Source: an uncultured bacterium (lineage in GTDB: Bacteria; Muiribacteriota; Ozemobacteria; Ozemobacterales; Ozemobacteraceae). Taken from it: a DNA stretch of 64,000 nt. Both the position numbers and the translations under genes were made by a program. The notes beneath the pieces were generated by a model, which saw only the letters and a list, made by a program, of their open reading frames with translations, was not told the origin of the DNA and searched no databases. Of the stretch, positions 17,431 through 26,152 are shown one piece after another (position 1 is the first letter of the stretch; every line of letters starts with the position of its first letter). The stretch lies in the NCBI GenBank assembly GCA_900317935.1, contig ONIU01000012.1, positions 1 to 64,000 of the forward strand, in the 5' to 3' direction.

Positions 17431-18158
17431 AAGTCTTTCTGCCTTAATACCAGACTAGCCAAAGTGATATAGAATAAACTTATAAAAGCAGAATAGGCTA
17501 ATAGCAGCAAAAAGGAATAGGCATCTCCGCTTTCTAGTAAAACATCGAACAGTTCAGCATCTGGAAAGAAAATCAACAATATTTCAGCAACCCAGTAATT
17601 TAAAATTGTCTTAATATAAGACAAGGAATGAGACATAAAGAAAAAAGGAAGCATCATTCCAACAGACATCAACCGGCTTAAAAAAGTAGAAAAAAACACA
17701 AATACAGAAAAAAATACAGAATACTCTAACCACACCAGAAAAGCTGCTTTAAAAGAAGACAGCAAAAAACTTCCAGAAGTAAAATATATAAGCAAAGATA
17801 ATAATAAGGAAAAAACCCCTAATACAAAGATTAACACAAAACTGACACCGCAGAATTTGCCTAATGGAAAGAGTATCCGCGAATTTTGACGGCTAAAATA
17901 GAACCAGGGAGTTGTCTGTTCGGAAGGCCAAAACAGATGTTCAAAGCTTAAAACCACAATAATAACTACAGCAAGAAAAGCCATAAGGCCACCACCAGCA
18001 TCTAAGACAAACCCTGATTGAAAGCCGGGATTGGAGGCTTCAAAAAGCCATGCGGCCAAAAGCAAAGGAAGCATTATCAACAAAGAAGCAGTAATTACAT
18101 TTTTTCTTAAGGAAGAAACAACAACAACTCTAGCTATTTCGTAAACCTGCTTAAACAT
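17427..18158 (-). CDS. ABC transporter permease
   Basis: A protein of 243 residues with about six membrane helices and no extracytoplasmic domain, typical for an ABC-2-type exporter permease. It overlaps the ATPase gene by 8 bp and the TPR gene by 4 bp. Substrate unknown. A heme or bacteriocin exporter would look the same at this level. Confidence 0.75.
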   Translation of the reverse strand: MFKQVYEIARVVVVSSLRKNVITASLLIMLPLLLAAWLFEASNPGFQSGFVLDAGGGLMAFLAVVIIVVLSFEHLFWPSEQTTPWFYFSRQNSRILFPLGKFCGVSFVLIFVLGVFSLLLSLLIYFTSGSFLLSSFKAAFLVWLEYSVFFSVFVFFSTFLSRLMSVGMMLPFFFMSHSLSYIKTILNYWVAEILLIFFPDAELFDVLLESGDAYSFLLLLAYSAFISLFYITLASLVLRQKDL

Positions 18159-18873
18159 TATTGCCTCCCTGCTCTATGAGAGAAGCAAATCTTTTTTCCA
18201 AGGCTTCAAGATTTGAATCATTACAAAAATCAGCTAGAGAACCAGAAAAAATAATTTTGCCTTTGTGAGCAACAGCTATTTTATCACAAAGTTCTGGCAA
18301 ATCAGCCAGCATATGAGTAGTAAAAATAATAGTATGCCCATCTGACTTCAACAGCTTTATGGCAGATTTTATAAGTTTTCTGCCTAATGGATCCAAACCG
18401 CTGGTAGGTTCATCAAAAACAATGACAGAAGGTTTATAGACTGTAGCAGCAGCTAACGACAAACGCTGACGATTTCCTTTAGAAAGAGTAGAAACAAGTT
18501 TGTCTTTCAAACCTTCTAGTTCAAACATTTTCAAACTTCTATCTAAAAGTTCTGGCGAAGAATCGATTCCGCTTAAACGACAAGAAAGATTCAAAACTTC
18601 TTTTGCAGAAAGATAATCGGGTAAATCAGGAATCTCAGGAGCAAACCCTATCTGAGCAACAAGAGAATCTGAAAAAGAAACTTCAACTTTTCCTTCATCA
18701 AGTTTTATCAAATTAAACAAAGCTTTTAATGCAGTAGTTTTTCCTGCCCCATTTATACCAGCTAAGGCCAAAACCTCATTATCGGATACTTCTAAAGAAA
18801 ATCCATCAAGAGCCTTGATGATTTCACCTGTTTTGGTTTTATAAGTTTTTTTCAGATTATCAAATTTAATCAT
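18151..18873 (-). CDS. ABC transporter ATP-binding protein
   Basis: A protein of 240 residues. Walker A is GINGAGKTT at 39-47, the signature is LSKGNRQRLSL, Walker B is VIVFDEPTSGLDP, and the H-loop is TTHMLADL. It drives the adjacent permease. No Shine-Dalgarno precedes the ATG, and this gene is divergent from the leaderless STAS gene with a 92 bp gap. Confidence 0.95.
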   Translation of the reverse strand: MIKFDNLKKTYKTKTGEIIKALDGFSLEVSDNEVLALAGINGAGKTTALKALFNLIKLDEGKVEVSFSDSLVAQIGFAPEIPDLPDYLSAKEVLNLSCRLSGIDSSPELLDRSLKMFELEGLKDKLVSTLSKGNRQRLSLAAATVYKPSVIVFDEPTSGLDPLGRKLIKSAIKLLKSDGHTIIFTTHMLADLPELCDKIAVAHKGKIIFSGSLADFCNDSNLEALEKRFASLIEQGGNNV

Positions 18874-18928
18874 ATTCGTGTAATAAGAACTAAAAAAACA
18901 ATTAATATTTATGAATTTTACTAAAAAC

Positions 18929-18958
18929 TTGACACTAACTCAATAGACTTTCTATAAT
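18929..18958 (+). promoter_or_regulatory. consensus promoter giving a leaderless STAS mRNA
   Basis: TTGACA (18929-18934), an 18 bp spacer and TATAAT (18953-18958) end seven bases before the ATG at 18966. The expected transcription start is therefore at the start codon, and no ribosome-binding site exists. Confidence 0.8.
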
Positions 18959-18965
18959 TCCAACT

Positions 18966-19325
18966 ATGAGTGATTTTAATTCTGAATTTACAATTAAGGA
19001 TAATATAGTCGTCGTTAAGACCCACGGATACCTCGATGATGCGGGAGGCCAAGTATTACGTCAAAAATGTAGTGAGCTTATCGACAAAGGTAACATTTAC
19101 TTCGTTTTCAATCTCGAAGGAACACCTGTTATCAACTCAACTGGTTTATCAATGATTCTGGACATACTAGTTCAGATAATAGATTACAGCGAAGGTGAAG
19201 CAGCCATTTGCGGTCTAACTTCTCTTACCCAGACAGCACTAAAAATGACCGGTGTTTTGACTCTCTGTGAAAGTTATCCAACAGAAGACGAAGCTATTGA
19301 AGCAATAAAAGAAACTATTGGTTAA
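18966..19325 (+). CDS. STAS-domain anti-sigma-factor antagonist
   Basis: A protein of 119 residues consisting only of a STAS domain. The conserved VINSTGLSMIL places the phosphorylatable Ser at residue 58. Such SpoIIAA/RsbV-type proteins bind a switch-protein kinase when unphosphorylated and release a sigma factor or another partner. No kinase or sigma gene is adjacent, so the partner is elsewhere. The promoter suggests leaderless translation. Confidence 0.9.
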   Translation: MSDFNSEFTIKDNIVVVKTHGYLDDAGGQVLRQKCSELIDKGNIYFVFNLEGTPVINSTGLSMILDILVQIIDYSEGEAAICGLTSLTQTALKMTGVLTLCESYPTEDEAIEAIKETIG

Positions 19326-19393
19326 TCTTATTTGAATAATAACCAAATTTTAACTATAACTACTGTTATAGTCTATTAATTGGAGAGTTTGTT

Positions 19394-20467
19394 ATGAATA
19401 AAAGATTATGTTTTTCATGCATACTCTCCTTATTGCTTTCGCCTGTTTTTGCAGCCAGTGATCTTGATCTTGAAAAATTAAAGGAAAAAGCAAAAGAATA
19501 CGGCAGCAAAGGCGGTGGTTCTTCAAAAAAACTAGAAGATTTAGCTGTTGAACCTCCTAATTCAAGATTCATAGATTCAGCCACCAAAAGCTTGTCTGAA
19601 GAAGACAAACGACACATTCTCGTTCATATGAAATTGGCAAATCGTCATTTTTCAAAAAAGAACTATGATAAAGCCAAAGAAGAAGTAAACAAAGTATTTG
19701 AACGAGATCCTTCACACTCTGGCGGTCATTTTATGTTGGCAGTTATTGCAGGTCGCATGAAAGACCACTTGCCCGCCTGGTATCATATAACCGTTGCAAA
19801 AGAAAAAGATAGTGGTAACAAAAAGATAGACGATTTCATAGCCAAATTGAAAACAGTCTCTTCTGAACCAGACTCACCTCAATGGATACCTGGTATTTAC
19901 AACGGTATAGAAATAGACGCTTCTGAAAGAATCTTTGATTTACTAGAAAAACTTCTTTTAGATGAATGCAGTCAGAATATTACCTCTATAGAATCATCTG
20001 ATTATCAAAAACAATCCGGCAACAAAACCAATGTTGAATTAACCTTTAAAGCGAGAGAGTCTCTTCCCGGCGACAAAATAATCAGCAATCTACAAAAATC
20101 AAACAAATCAGGAATAAAAACAGAAGAAAACAGCTCTAAAAATCTAAAACTAACAGTCACTCTCAATTTAAATTGCGAAAATCCTAACGCAAAACCGATA
20201 AAGGGAATCAACGATTTTATAAACGACCTTACAGAAGATATGTCTGAAATTGCCATTAGCAATACAGAAGAAGGTGAACCTTCCAATGGTTTTCAAGAAA
20301 TAATCTATGAAATTTCTGTAAGAGATTTCTCTTCATTAAATAAATTCATGAGAAGAATATCTCCCTTTGCTTCAAAATTTGTTTTGCAAAATATGGATCT
20401 GGCTTATGTTCCTGGCACCCAGTCAACCATGTGGAAAGCCAAAATCAAGGTCATTTACAAAGTTTAA
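19394..20467 (+). CDS. secreted TPR-containing protein of unknown function
   Basis: A protein of 357 residues with a Sec signal peptide cleaved near SPVFA-AS (about residue 20). After a Gly/Ser/Lys-rich linker, one to two TPR motifs follow around 70-125 (MKLANRHFSKKNYDKAKEEVNKVF). A C-terminal part of about 180 residues alternates strands and helices and ends in KVIYKV. The C-terminal domain resembles nothing I can name. GGAGAG precedes the ATG at a suitable distance. It stands alone; heptamer repeats follow it. Confidence 0.65.
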   Translation: MNKRLCFSCILSLLLSPVFAASDLDLEKLKEKAKEYGSKGGGSSKKLEDLAVEPPNSRFIDSATKSLSEEDKRHILVHMKLANRHFSKKNYDKAKEEVNKVFERDPSHSGGHFMLAVIAGRMKDHLPAWYHITVAKEKDSGNKKIDDFIAKLKTVSSEPDSPQWIPGIYNGIEIDASERIFDLLEKLLLDECSQNITSIESSDYQKQSGNKTNVELTFKARESLPGDKIISNLQKSNKSGIKTEENSSKNLKLTVTLNLNCENPNAKPIKGINDFINDLTEDMSEIAISNTEEGEPSNGFQEIIYEISVRDFSSLNKFMRRISPFASKFVLQNMDLAYVPGTQSTMWKAKIKVIYKV

Positions 20468-20474
20468 GACCTAT

Positions 20475-20530
20475 ATAAGACACAAGATACAAAATACAAG
20501 ACATAAGATAGAAGATACAAGCTAGAAGAT
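20475..20530. repeat. heptanucleotide repeat array (8 units)
   Basis: Eight heptamers in register: ATAAGAC, ACAAGAT, ACAAAAT, ACAAGAC, ATAAGAT, AGAAGAT, ACAAGCT, AGAAGAT. It has the same consensus as the array at 13180. Confidence 0.9.
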
Positions 20531-20643
20531 TGATTGTCCCACTGTAAAGTGTAACTTTTGTCTTTTTTTTGGTCTTTTATTAAATTATTGTTATAAAATT
20601 CATAATTTCAGACGAACTTTTACCTAAGATAGGGTAAAAGTTT

Positions 20644-21501
20644 GTGATTAAAAAAGTAATTAAACAATTATTAATCTTAAGCTGTACAATAAAAATAATC
20701 GGACTGTTTTTCGTCTTTAATCTTCCTACAGCATATGCAAAATTTGACCAAAAAAGATTATATATTACCAATATAGCCATACCCACAGGAATGGCAGCTC
20801 TAAGAGCACACTTTGAAGGAACTTCTATAAAAAAAGCTATTATTCAGTCTATATTCGGCGGATATATAATGCAGGAAAGCATGAAAAGAGCAGCAAAAAT
20901 AGAGGAAAAAAGTGCTCTATATGCCTGGGAAACCAAATTAATGTTTAATTTGGGTGCTTCACTCTGCGAATCTGCCGGGTATAAAGACTTTACGTTTAAA
21001 ATGGATGTAGGCCCGGTCTGGATAATTAATCAAGGAAATGATATAAAGTTCAAATTTGGCATAAATGGTGTTATGGCCCCTATTCTTCATTTAACACAAG
21101 GTTCCAAATTTGATTATAAGAAATCTTTAAAATATGGAACAATGGTTTTTGAGAAGAAACAAAAAAAGAATGGGAATCTTTATGGTTCAAATGCCTTAGC
21201 CTATAGTACAGCTAACACTTTCGTAACTAACCACGATGGCAATCACAGTGGTCATGAACTAATACACACTTATCAATATCGAAGAAACTGTCTGTATCCA
21301 ATTCAAATAGGAGACTACTGGCCTGAATTTACAACAAAGTATTTTAAAGAAGATAAATGGGTTGATGATACCGGTTGGTTTTTGAACTGGAGTTTACAGT
21401 GCGGTTGGTCTAGTTGGAGGAATAAAGACAAAGACTATGATATTCCATTAGAACAAGAAGCCTATTATATGGAAAGATACCGAAAAAAATGGGAACCATA
21501 A
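20644..21501 (+). CDS. secreted putative HExxH zinc metalloprotease-like protein
   Basis: A protein of 285 residues starting at GTG, which gives a complete signal peptide ending near AYA (residue 32). The motif HELIH at 204-208, in the context GHELIHTYQYRR, fits the zinc-binding HExxH of metallopeptidases. A third ligand is not evident, though an acidic LEQEAYYME follows near the C-terminus. Two Cys in the mature part (near 108 and 216) could form a disulfide. Its end overlaps the start of the membrane transporter gene by 13 bp. Protease activity is inference. Confidence 0.6.
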   Translation: MIKKVIKQLLILSCTIKIIGLFFVFNLPTAYAKFDQKRLYITNIAIPTGMAALRAHFEGTSIKKAIIQSIFGGYIMQESMKRAAKIEEKSALYAWETKLMFNLGASLCESAGYKDFTFKMDVGPVWIINQGNDIKFKFGINGVMAPILHLTQGSKFDYKKSLKYGTMVFEKKQKKNGNLYGSNALAYSTANTFVTNHDGNHSGHELIHTYQYRRNCLYPIQIGDYWPEFTTKYFKEDKWVDDTGWFLNWSLQCGWSSWRNKDKDYDIPLEQEAYYMERYRKKWEP

Positions 21502-23660
21502 AACAATTTAAAGCCCTATTTTTAATAAGATTAAGACTTCTTTATAACACAATAAGAAACAAAGCCGGTTTAGGGAAATTAATCGGCATGAGTTTTGCTG
21601 CTTTTATAATGATAATAGCCACGGCTTCAGGAGCCTCAGACATTTTAGAAGCCATTTTTAAATTACCTTTCGCTAATATTATAGCTGAGTGGTGCATCGG
21701 AACACTTATCATTTATGCAATATTCATAGTATTTACAGGTGATCTGGTATCTGGCCACACATTAAATACGGGGCAGATGAGTTCTGACTTTAACTATTTA
21801 TCAACTCTGCCGTTATCTCCAACAATTTTAATACTAACTAAGGTTTTTGAGCGTCTTATTACAGATTATTTTGGAATCCTTTTCCTACTGCCTGCTTTTA
21901 TTGGAATCTCATGTTACAAAGCTTTCACTTTTAACGCTATTGCTGCTGCTTTGTTATTGTATTTTGAAATCAGTTTTTTAATAGGCCTTTCAATTAATCT
22001 TGTAATGATTTGTCTAACAAGATTTTTCAAAAACTCAACTATAAATAACTTTTTTTCTATTTTTGGCTATATAAGCGCATTATTAACATTAATACCCTTT
22101 CTAATGCTCTCAAATTTCAATCCAAGCCATGTTCCAAAAGTTATAGAAACAATAGATTATCTACAAACAACCTTAGGCTGCCTGCTTTCACCGATAAAAT
22201 GGATGGCTTCAACAATCTTATATTCAACTCCATTCAGCATGGCATTCTTGAAATTTTCAATATTATGGCTGATAACATCTGCATTTTTGACTTTTTTATT
22301 CCGCCTGGCCATTGTCAACAACTGGTTTGCTTACGTTCATTCCAACAAATCGGTTTCTTCGGCACATAAAGGCAGAAGACTTTTTACAGGACTTTTCCGA
22401 AAAGAGTTTCTAATGATAAAAAGTGACTTAAATCTGCTTGTAAATGCGATACTTATGCCTATCTCTATAATTGCCGTAGAAATCTATTTTTTGAAAAGAG
22501 TTTTCAGTTTTACTTCTGTTGATTCAATAATGAACTTCATATTTGGCTCGATTATTTATTTTTCGATGTTCGGCCCTATCAACATAATCGGCTACGAAGG
22601 CAAGGCCATATCTCTTTTAGAAACTATGCCTATTCCGCCAGCTAGATTAATAAAAAAGAAATACACTTTCTGGGTGATAATTGCCTTAATCATTTTTATT
22701 CCTGCAGCAATAATCACATTCAGAACCCTAGGTTTTGACTGGTCGATAACAACAAATGCAGCTTTACTTACTGCAGCCTTTACATTGGCCTCTGTCTGGA
22801 TAACAGTTTCTCTCTCTGCTATATTTGCAAAATATGATGCCAAAGTTCTTCAACAGCATTCTACTTTTTTAGGAAAAATGACTGCAATGGCTTTAATGAG
22901 TCTGCTACTGCCTTTAAAAAGCCTAACCTGGTTAAATTTCTATTCTTTGCTCGTATTCATTGTTCTAGCCCTACTCTGTTACACCAAAGCCCAAACATTA
23001 CTTGTCTTCAGACAAGATAAGGAAGCTTTAAACTCGCCTAGTTACTGCAGACTGAACTGTTTTCTGTTATTTTTAAGCTTTGCAGCAATAGAAGCTAGTA
23101 TCAATCAGTTTTTCTATTCTGTCATACCCGATACAGATACAGGAATCTGGTCATGGTGTTTAACTCTTGCTATAAGCCTACCATTCTTTTTACTTATAAG
23201 AAAAAGCTCTTCACCCATTTTCCCAAAAGCCAATTTCAAAGATATTATTAAATCTATAACAACTGCACTACTTTCCTTAGCTGTTGCCATTATTTATTTA
23301 AAATATAACCAAAATTTATCTGCAACAATTATAAACAATTCAAATCATATTGCTGAATTCTGTAAAATCCTTTTTATTCCGCAGTTAGTCTGGAAAATCA
23401 TAATGTTTATACTAGCTGTTTTAATGATGACAACAGTAGTCAAAAGATCTGAAGAAGTATTTTTATCAGAAAAGAACAAACTTTTGGTTCTATTAGGGAA
23501 TTTGCTTATTTTACTGGTTTCATTAAATAGTTTGATTCCGTTTATTGCTGTCTATTTAATGATTTTAACAATCTTCACTCTCAAACAATCGAAAACCTCG
23601 GTTTCCTTTTATTCTTCAATATTATTCTTCTCCGGTATTTTTTATTATTTAATATTCTAA
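21489..23660 (+). CDS. large ABC-2-like exporter membrane subunit
   Basis: A protein of 723 residues with about 14-16 membrane helices in two halves separated by a cytoplasmic loop (RRLFTGLFRKEFLMIKSDLNLL). The phrase LSTLPLSPTILILTKVFERL resembles the first part of ABC-2 exporter permeases whose ATPase is encoded elsewhere. There is no ATPase next to it. Overlap with the upstream secreted HExxH gene suggests a coupled pair. No Shine-Dalgarno is seen, in line with translational coupling. Confidence 0.6.
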   Translation: MGTIKQFKALFLIRLRLLYNTIRNKAGLGKLIGMSFAAFIMIIATASGASDILEAIFKLPFANIIAEWCIGTLIIYAIFIVFTGDLVSGHTLNTGQMSSDFNYLSTLPLSPTILILTKVFERLITDYFGILFLLPAFIGISCYKAFTFNAIAAALLLYFEISFLIGLSINLVMICLTRFFKNSTINNFFSIFGYISALLTLIPFLMLSNFNPSHVPKVIETIDYLQTTLGCLLSPIKWMASTILYSTPFSMAFLKFSILWLITSAFLTFLFRLAIVNNWFAYVHSNKSVSSAHKGRRLFTGLFRKEFLMIKSDLNLLVNAILMPISIIAVEIYFLKRVFSFTSVDSIMNFIFGSIIYFSMFGPINIIGYEGKAISLLETMPIPPARLIKKKYTFWVIIALIIFIPAAIITFRTLGFDWSITTNAALLTAAFTLASVWITVSLSAIFAKYDAKVLQQHSTFLGKMTAMALMSLLLPLKSLTWLNFYSLLVFIVLALLCYTKAQTLLVFRQDKEALNSPSYCRLNCFLLFLSFAAIEASINQFFYSVIPDTDTGIWSWCLTLAISLPFFLLIRKSSSPIFPKANFKDIIKSITTALLSLAVAIIYLKYNQNLSATIINNSNHIAEFCKILFIPQLVWKIIMFILAVLMMTTVVKRSEEVFLSEKNKLLVLLGNLLILLVSLNSLIPFIAVYLMILTIFTLKQSKTSVSFYSSILFFSGIFYYLIF

Positions 23661-23723
23661 AAAACCTCTTGCCAAAGATTAGATTTTGCATACTTTCTTG
23701 TTTTACCACACATGGAGGTCGTT

Positions 23724-24296
23724 ATGTTAAACAGGAAAATTGGAGTTTGTATCAGTGCTTTAATTGCTACTGTTGTAATGATAATTGGCAGTAATCAATT
23801 AAAAGCAGCTTTGAAAAGCTGGGAAAACTCTCCAGATATCGCTTCTATGAATCCAGATACTGCTTATGCCTTTAAAGCAACTGGGAATAAGAGTATTGGC
23901 CAATTCGATAGAAATGGAGACGGAGTAATAGATTTAATTATTACCGACAGGAATGGAGACGGACTTCCAGATTACTGGGCTACTGACAGAAATTTTGACG
24001 GCCATTTTAACGATTATCAATATGATAGAAATTTTGACGGCAGAATCGACCAATGGGAATATGATTTAGACCTGGATGGGGTTTCTGACAAAATTTATGT
24101 TGATGCTGACGGAGACGGAAAAGCTGAATTATATGCTATACTAAACCCAATAAATAAAACTTATACATGGTATGGAAACATGGGCGCAAAAGAAGCTTCT
24201 GCCAGCAATGTTTCTTCTTTCCCAAGCATGAATTACTCTAATTCATCCAGCATAAGAAAAAGCTACAAAGGAGGAAGAGCTACAGATTCTCATTGA
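23724..24296 (+). CDS. secreted protein with Asp/Asn/Gly calcium-binding repeats
   Basis: A protein of 190 residues from the ATG at 23724. The earlier in-frame ATG at 23712 overlaps the GGAGG ribosome-binding site and is rejected. A signal peptide (about 30 residues) is followed by at least five short calcium-loop repeats of the DRNGDG or DRNFDG kind (QFDRNGDGVIDL, TDRNGDGLPDYW, TDRNFDGHFNDY, YDRNFDGRIDQW, DLDLDGVSD, DADGDGKAEL). These resemble thrombospondin-type-3 or EF-hand-like loops that bind Ca2+. The C-terminus is Ser-rich. It is probably extracellular; role unknown. Confidence 0.7.
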   Translation: MLNRKIGVCISALIATVVMIIGSNQLKAALKSWENSPDIASMNPDTAYAFKATGNKSIGQFDRNGDGVIDLIITDRNGDGLPDYWATDRNFDGHFNDYQYDRNFDGRIDQWEYDLDLDGVSDKIYVDADGDGKAELYAILNPINKTYTWYGNMGAKEASASNVSSFPSMNYSNSSSIRKSYKGGRATDSH

Positions 24297-24323
24297 TACA
24301 AAAAAGTAGTATAATTCTATTAT

Positions 24324-25616
24324 ATGAATAGATTACTTACCTCCACAACATTACTAATTCTGACATTAAGTATTTTAAATCCATGCTCCGCAGAAGAAAT
24401 AAGCTCTTCGGAGCATGATTCTGTTAAGATTTCAGAAGTTTTACAAGAAAACGAATCTGAAGTTACTACCAAAGCAAAACCTATTGATTTTGAAGAAGAT
24501 TATCAGAACAAAAAAACAGTAGCCTCCGATACAACAGTAAAAACAGCAAAAATAGAAAATCCAGACAACTTCTGGATAGAAAAATTTAGCGGAAAAAAGC
24601 TGAATACCCTAAAAGGCAATCTTGAAGAATTGCAGAAAATTTACAACAAGAATTATAAAACTTTCTGTATTGGTGAAGCTATAAACAATACAGACAAAGC
24701 AGATTCACAACAGAAACGCAATACGAATTTAGTTTTAAATATTTCCAGACAATCACCTTTTTCTATTTATGCAGCTTCATATATTTTCCCTGAATTAATC
24801 AAATTAAATATTCAAAGATTTAACGATAAGTTGCTAGAAACAGAAAAAAACTTAACTGACGAAATCTCTGAAACTCCAGAAGAAATAAATAACCTCATAA
24901 TTAAAATATCTGATGATGTTCAGAAATATAAAAGTATTAATGAGGCTTACCATAAACTAGTAATAAAAGCCGAAGAAAACATAAAAAGCATTAAAAAGAC
25001 AAATACTAGACTAAACGACCTGACAAAACTTGGCTTTTATGTAAAAAAGACAAATGATAAAATTTTAGATATCATTTCGAAACAAACAGACTCTATCGGA
25101 GATATTACAAATCAACTGGAATACGCAATTGATTACAGTGAAAAACAAATCAGCTTTATTAATCAGCACAATCACAATATAGCAGAAAAAGTAAAATACT
25201 TTTCTGAAATTCGAAGCAGTTTTAAAGACTTAGAGTTATTCATAGAAAGGCTTGAAACAAAAGAAAAATATAACTTTTATCTAATCAACAAAGTTTTTTC
25301 TGATTTTCATACTAATTTAATGCAACAAATAGGAAATGACGAAATCAGAGCAGGCCGTATCAATACTTTAATAAAAAGAAGCAAATTCGTTCCTGTTCAC
25401 AAATCTGTAGATATTTTCAATGCTAAAGATGATCTAAATAATATATTTAATCTTTTAGGTCTTATTGAAACAGATGAAAAGCTTTATTCTGTATTATTGC
25501 CTTATATTAGCGACGAAAGCTGGCAATGCCGTTATATAGATGAAGAAAGTGAAAATAATAAAGACAAAACAGAAGAAAAACCTAAGCCAAAGCTGATAGA
25601 CTTCGAAGAAGACTAG
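24324..25616 (+). CDS. secreted coiled-coil protein of unknown function
   Basis: A protein of 430 residues. A signal peptide ends near NPCSA (residue 23). Most of the rest is helical and rich in Lys, Glu, Asn and Ile, probably coiled coil (for example 150-330). The same short motif IDFEED occurs at residues 54-59 and as the last six residues 425-430, each after a Lys/Pro stretch. I do not recognise a family. A TATAAT box at 24310-24315 lies eight bases before the ATG and there is no ribosome-binding site, so it may be leaderless. Confidence 0.6.
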   Translation: MNRLLTSTTLLILTLSILNPCSAEEISSSEHDSVKISEVLQENESEVTTKAKPIDFEEDYQNKKTVASDTTVKTAKIENPDNFWIEKFSGKKLNTLKGNLEELQKIYNKNYKTFCIGEAINNTDKADSQQKRNTNLVLNISRQSPFSIYAASYIFPELIKLNIQRFNDKLLETEKNLTDEISETPEEINNLIIKISDDVQKYKSINEAYHKLVIKAEENIKSIKKTNTRLNDLTKLGFYVKKTNDKILDIISKQTDSIGDITNQLEYAIDYSEKQISFINQHNHNIAEKVKYFSEIRSSFKDLELFIERLETKEKYNFYLINKVFSDFHTNLMQQIGNDEIRAGRINTLIKRSKFVPVHKSVDIFNAKDDLNNIFNLLGLIETDEKLYSVLLPYISDESWQCRYIDEESENNKDKTEEKPKPKLIDFEED

Positions 25617-25629
25617 TTTTTAATAGTTG

Positions 25630-26145
25630 TTATTGTCCTAAAGCTCTCCCTCCATAGAGGATCTTATAAAGCTTAATACCGTTTTCAAGGTCATAACTGC
25701 CGTTTATACTGCTATAATAACCATATAGAGTTTTTGTTATTTTATAACCTAGTTTCTGGAATAAATTTAATGAGGCCATATTGCTTTCTCTGACTTCTGC
25801 AAAGATTCCTGTCATAGAATTCTTTAAAGCATATTTTTCTAATTCACAAATAAGCTCAGAAGCTAATCCAATTCTTCTAAAACCTTTTTTTACAGCTATT
25901 TTAAGTATTCTTGCAGAAGGCTTATTCTTAAAATGCCTGATTGCAATCAAACCATAAGCACAAATCTGCTTTTCAAATTTGATTAGTAAAAATTTTGAAC
26001 TCGAAGATTTTATATATTTTTGCAAATTTCTTTTAGAAGAATACTCTGAAGAATCGTTTAAAACATTTTTCTCAAAAGATATAATATCATCTAAATCAAA
26101 AATACAAGCTCTTACGAGCTTGTATTTTATTCTATTTCTTTTCAT
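25630..26145 (-). CDS. GNAT-family N-acetyltransferase (RimI-like)
   Basis: A protein of 171 residues. It has the GNAT acetyl-CoA site RRIGLASELICELEKYA and the flanking ILKIAVKKGFR strand. The NMASLNLFQKLGYKI motif is typical of RimI-like N-terminal acetylases. The start is seven bases after the clostripain stop with no Shine-Dalgarno, which suggests coupling or leaderless translation. A perfect ten-base-pair hairpin followed by a T-run lies inside its first codons (see separate entry). Confidence 0.8.
   Translation of the reverse strand: MKRNRIKYKLVRACIFDLDDIISFEKNVLNDSSEYSSKRNLQKYIKSSSSKFLLIKFEKQICAYGLIAIRHFKNKPSARILKIAVKKGFRRIGLASELICELEKYALKNSMTGIFAEVRESNMASLNLFQKLGYKITKTLYGYYSSINGSYDLENGIKLYKILYGGRALGQ
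26097..26125 (-). terminator. terminator-like hairpin within the first codons of the GNAT gene
   Basis: The minus strand has a perfect ten-base-pair stem (26125-26116 with 26111-26102), a four-base loop and five T. It starts about 20 bases into the GNAT coding region and could terminate transcripts of the upstream clostripain gene. Confidence 0.5.
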
Positions 26146-26152
26146 GCAAGAA

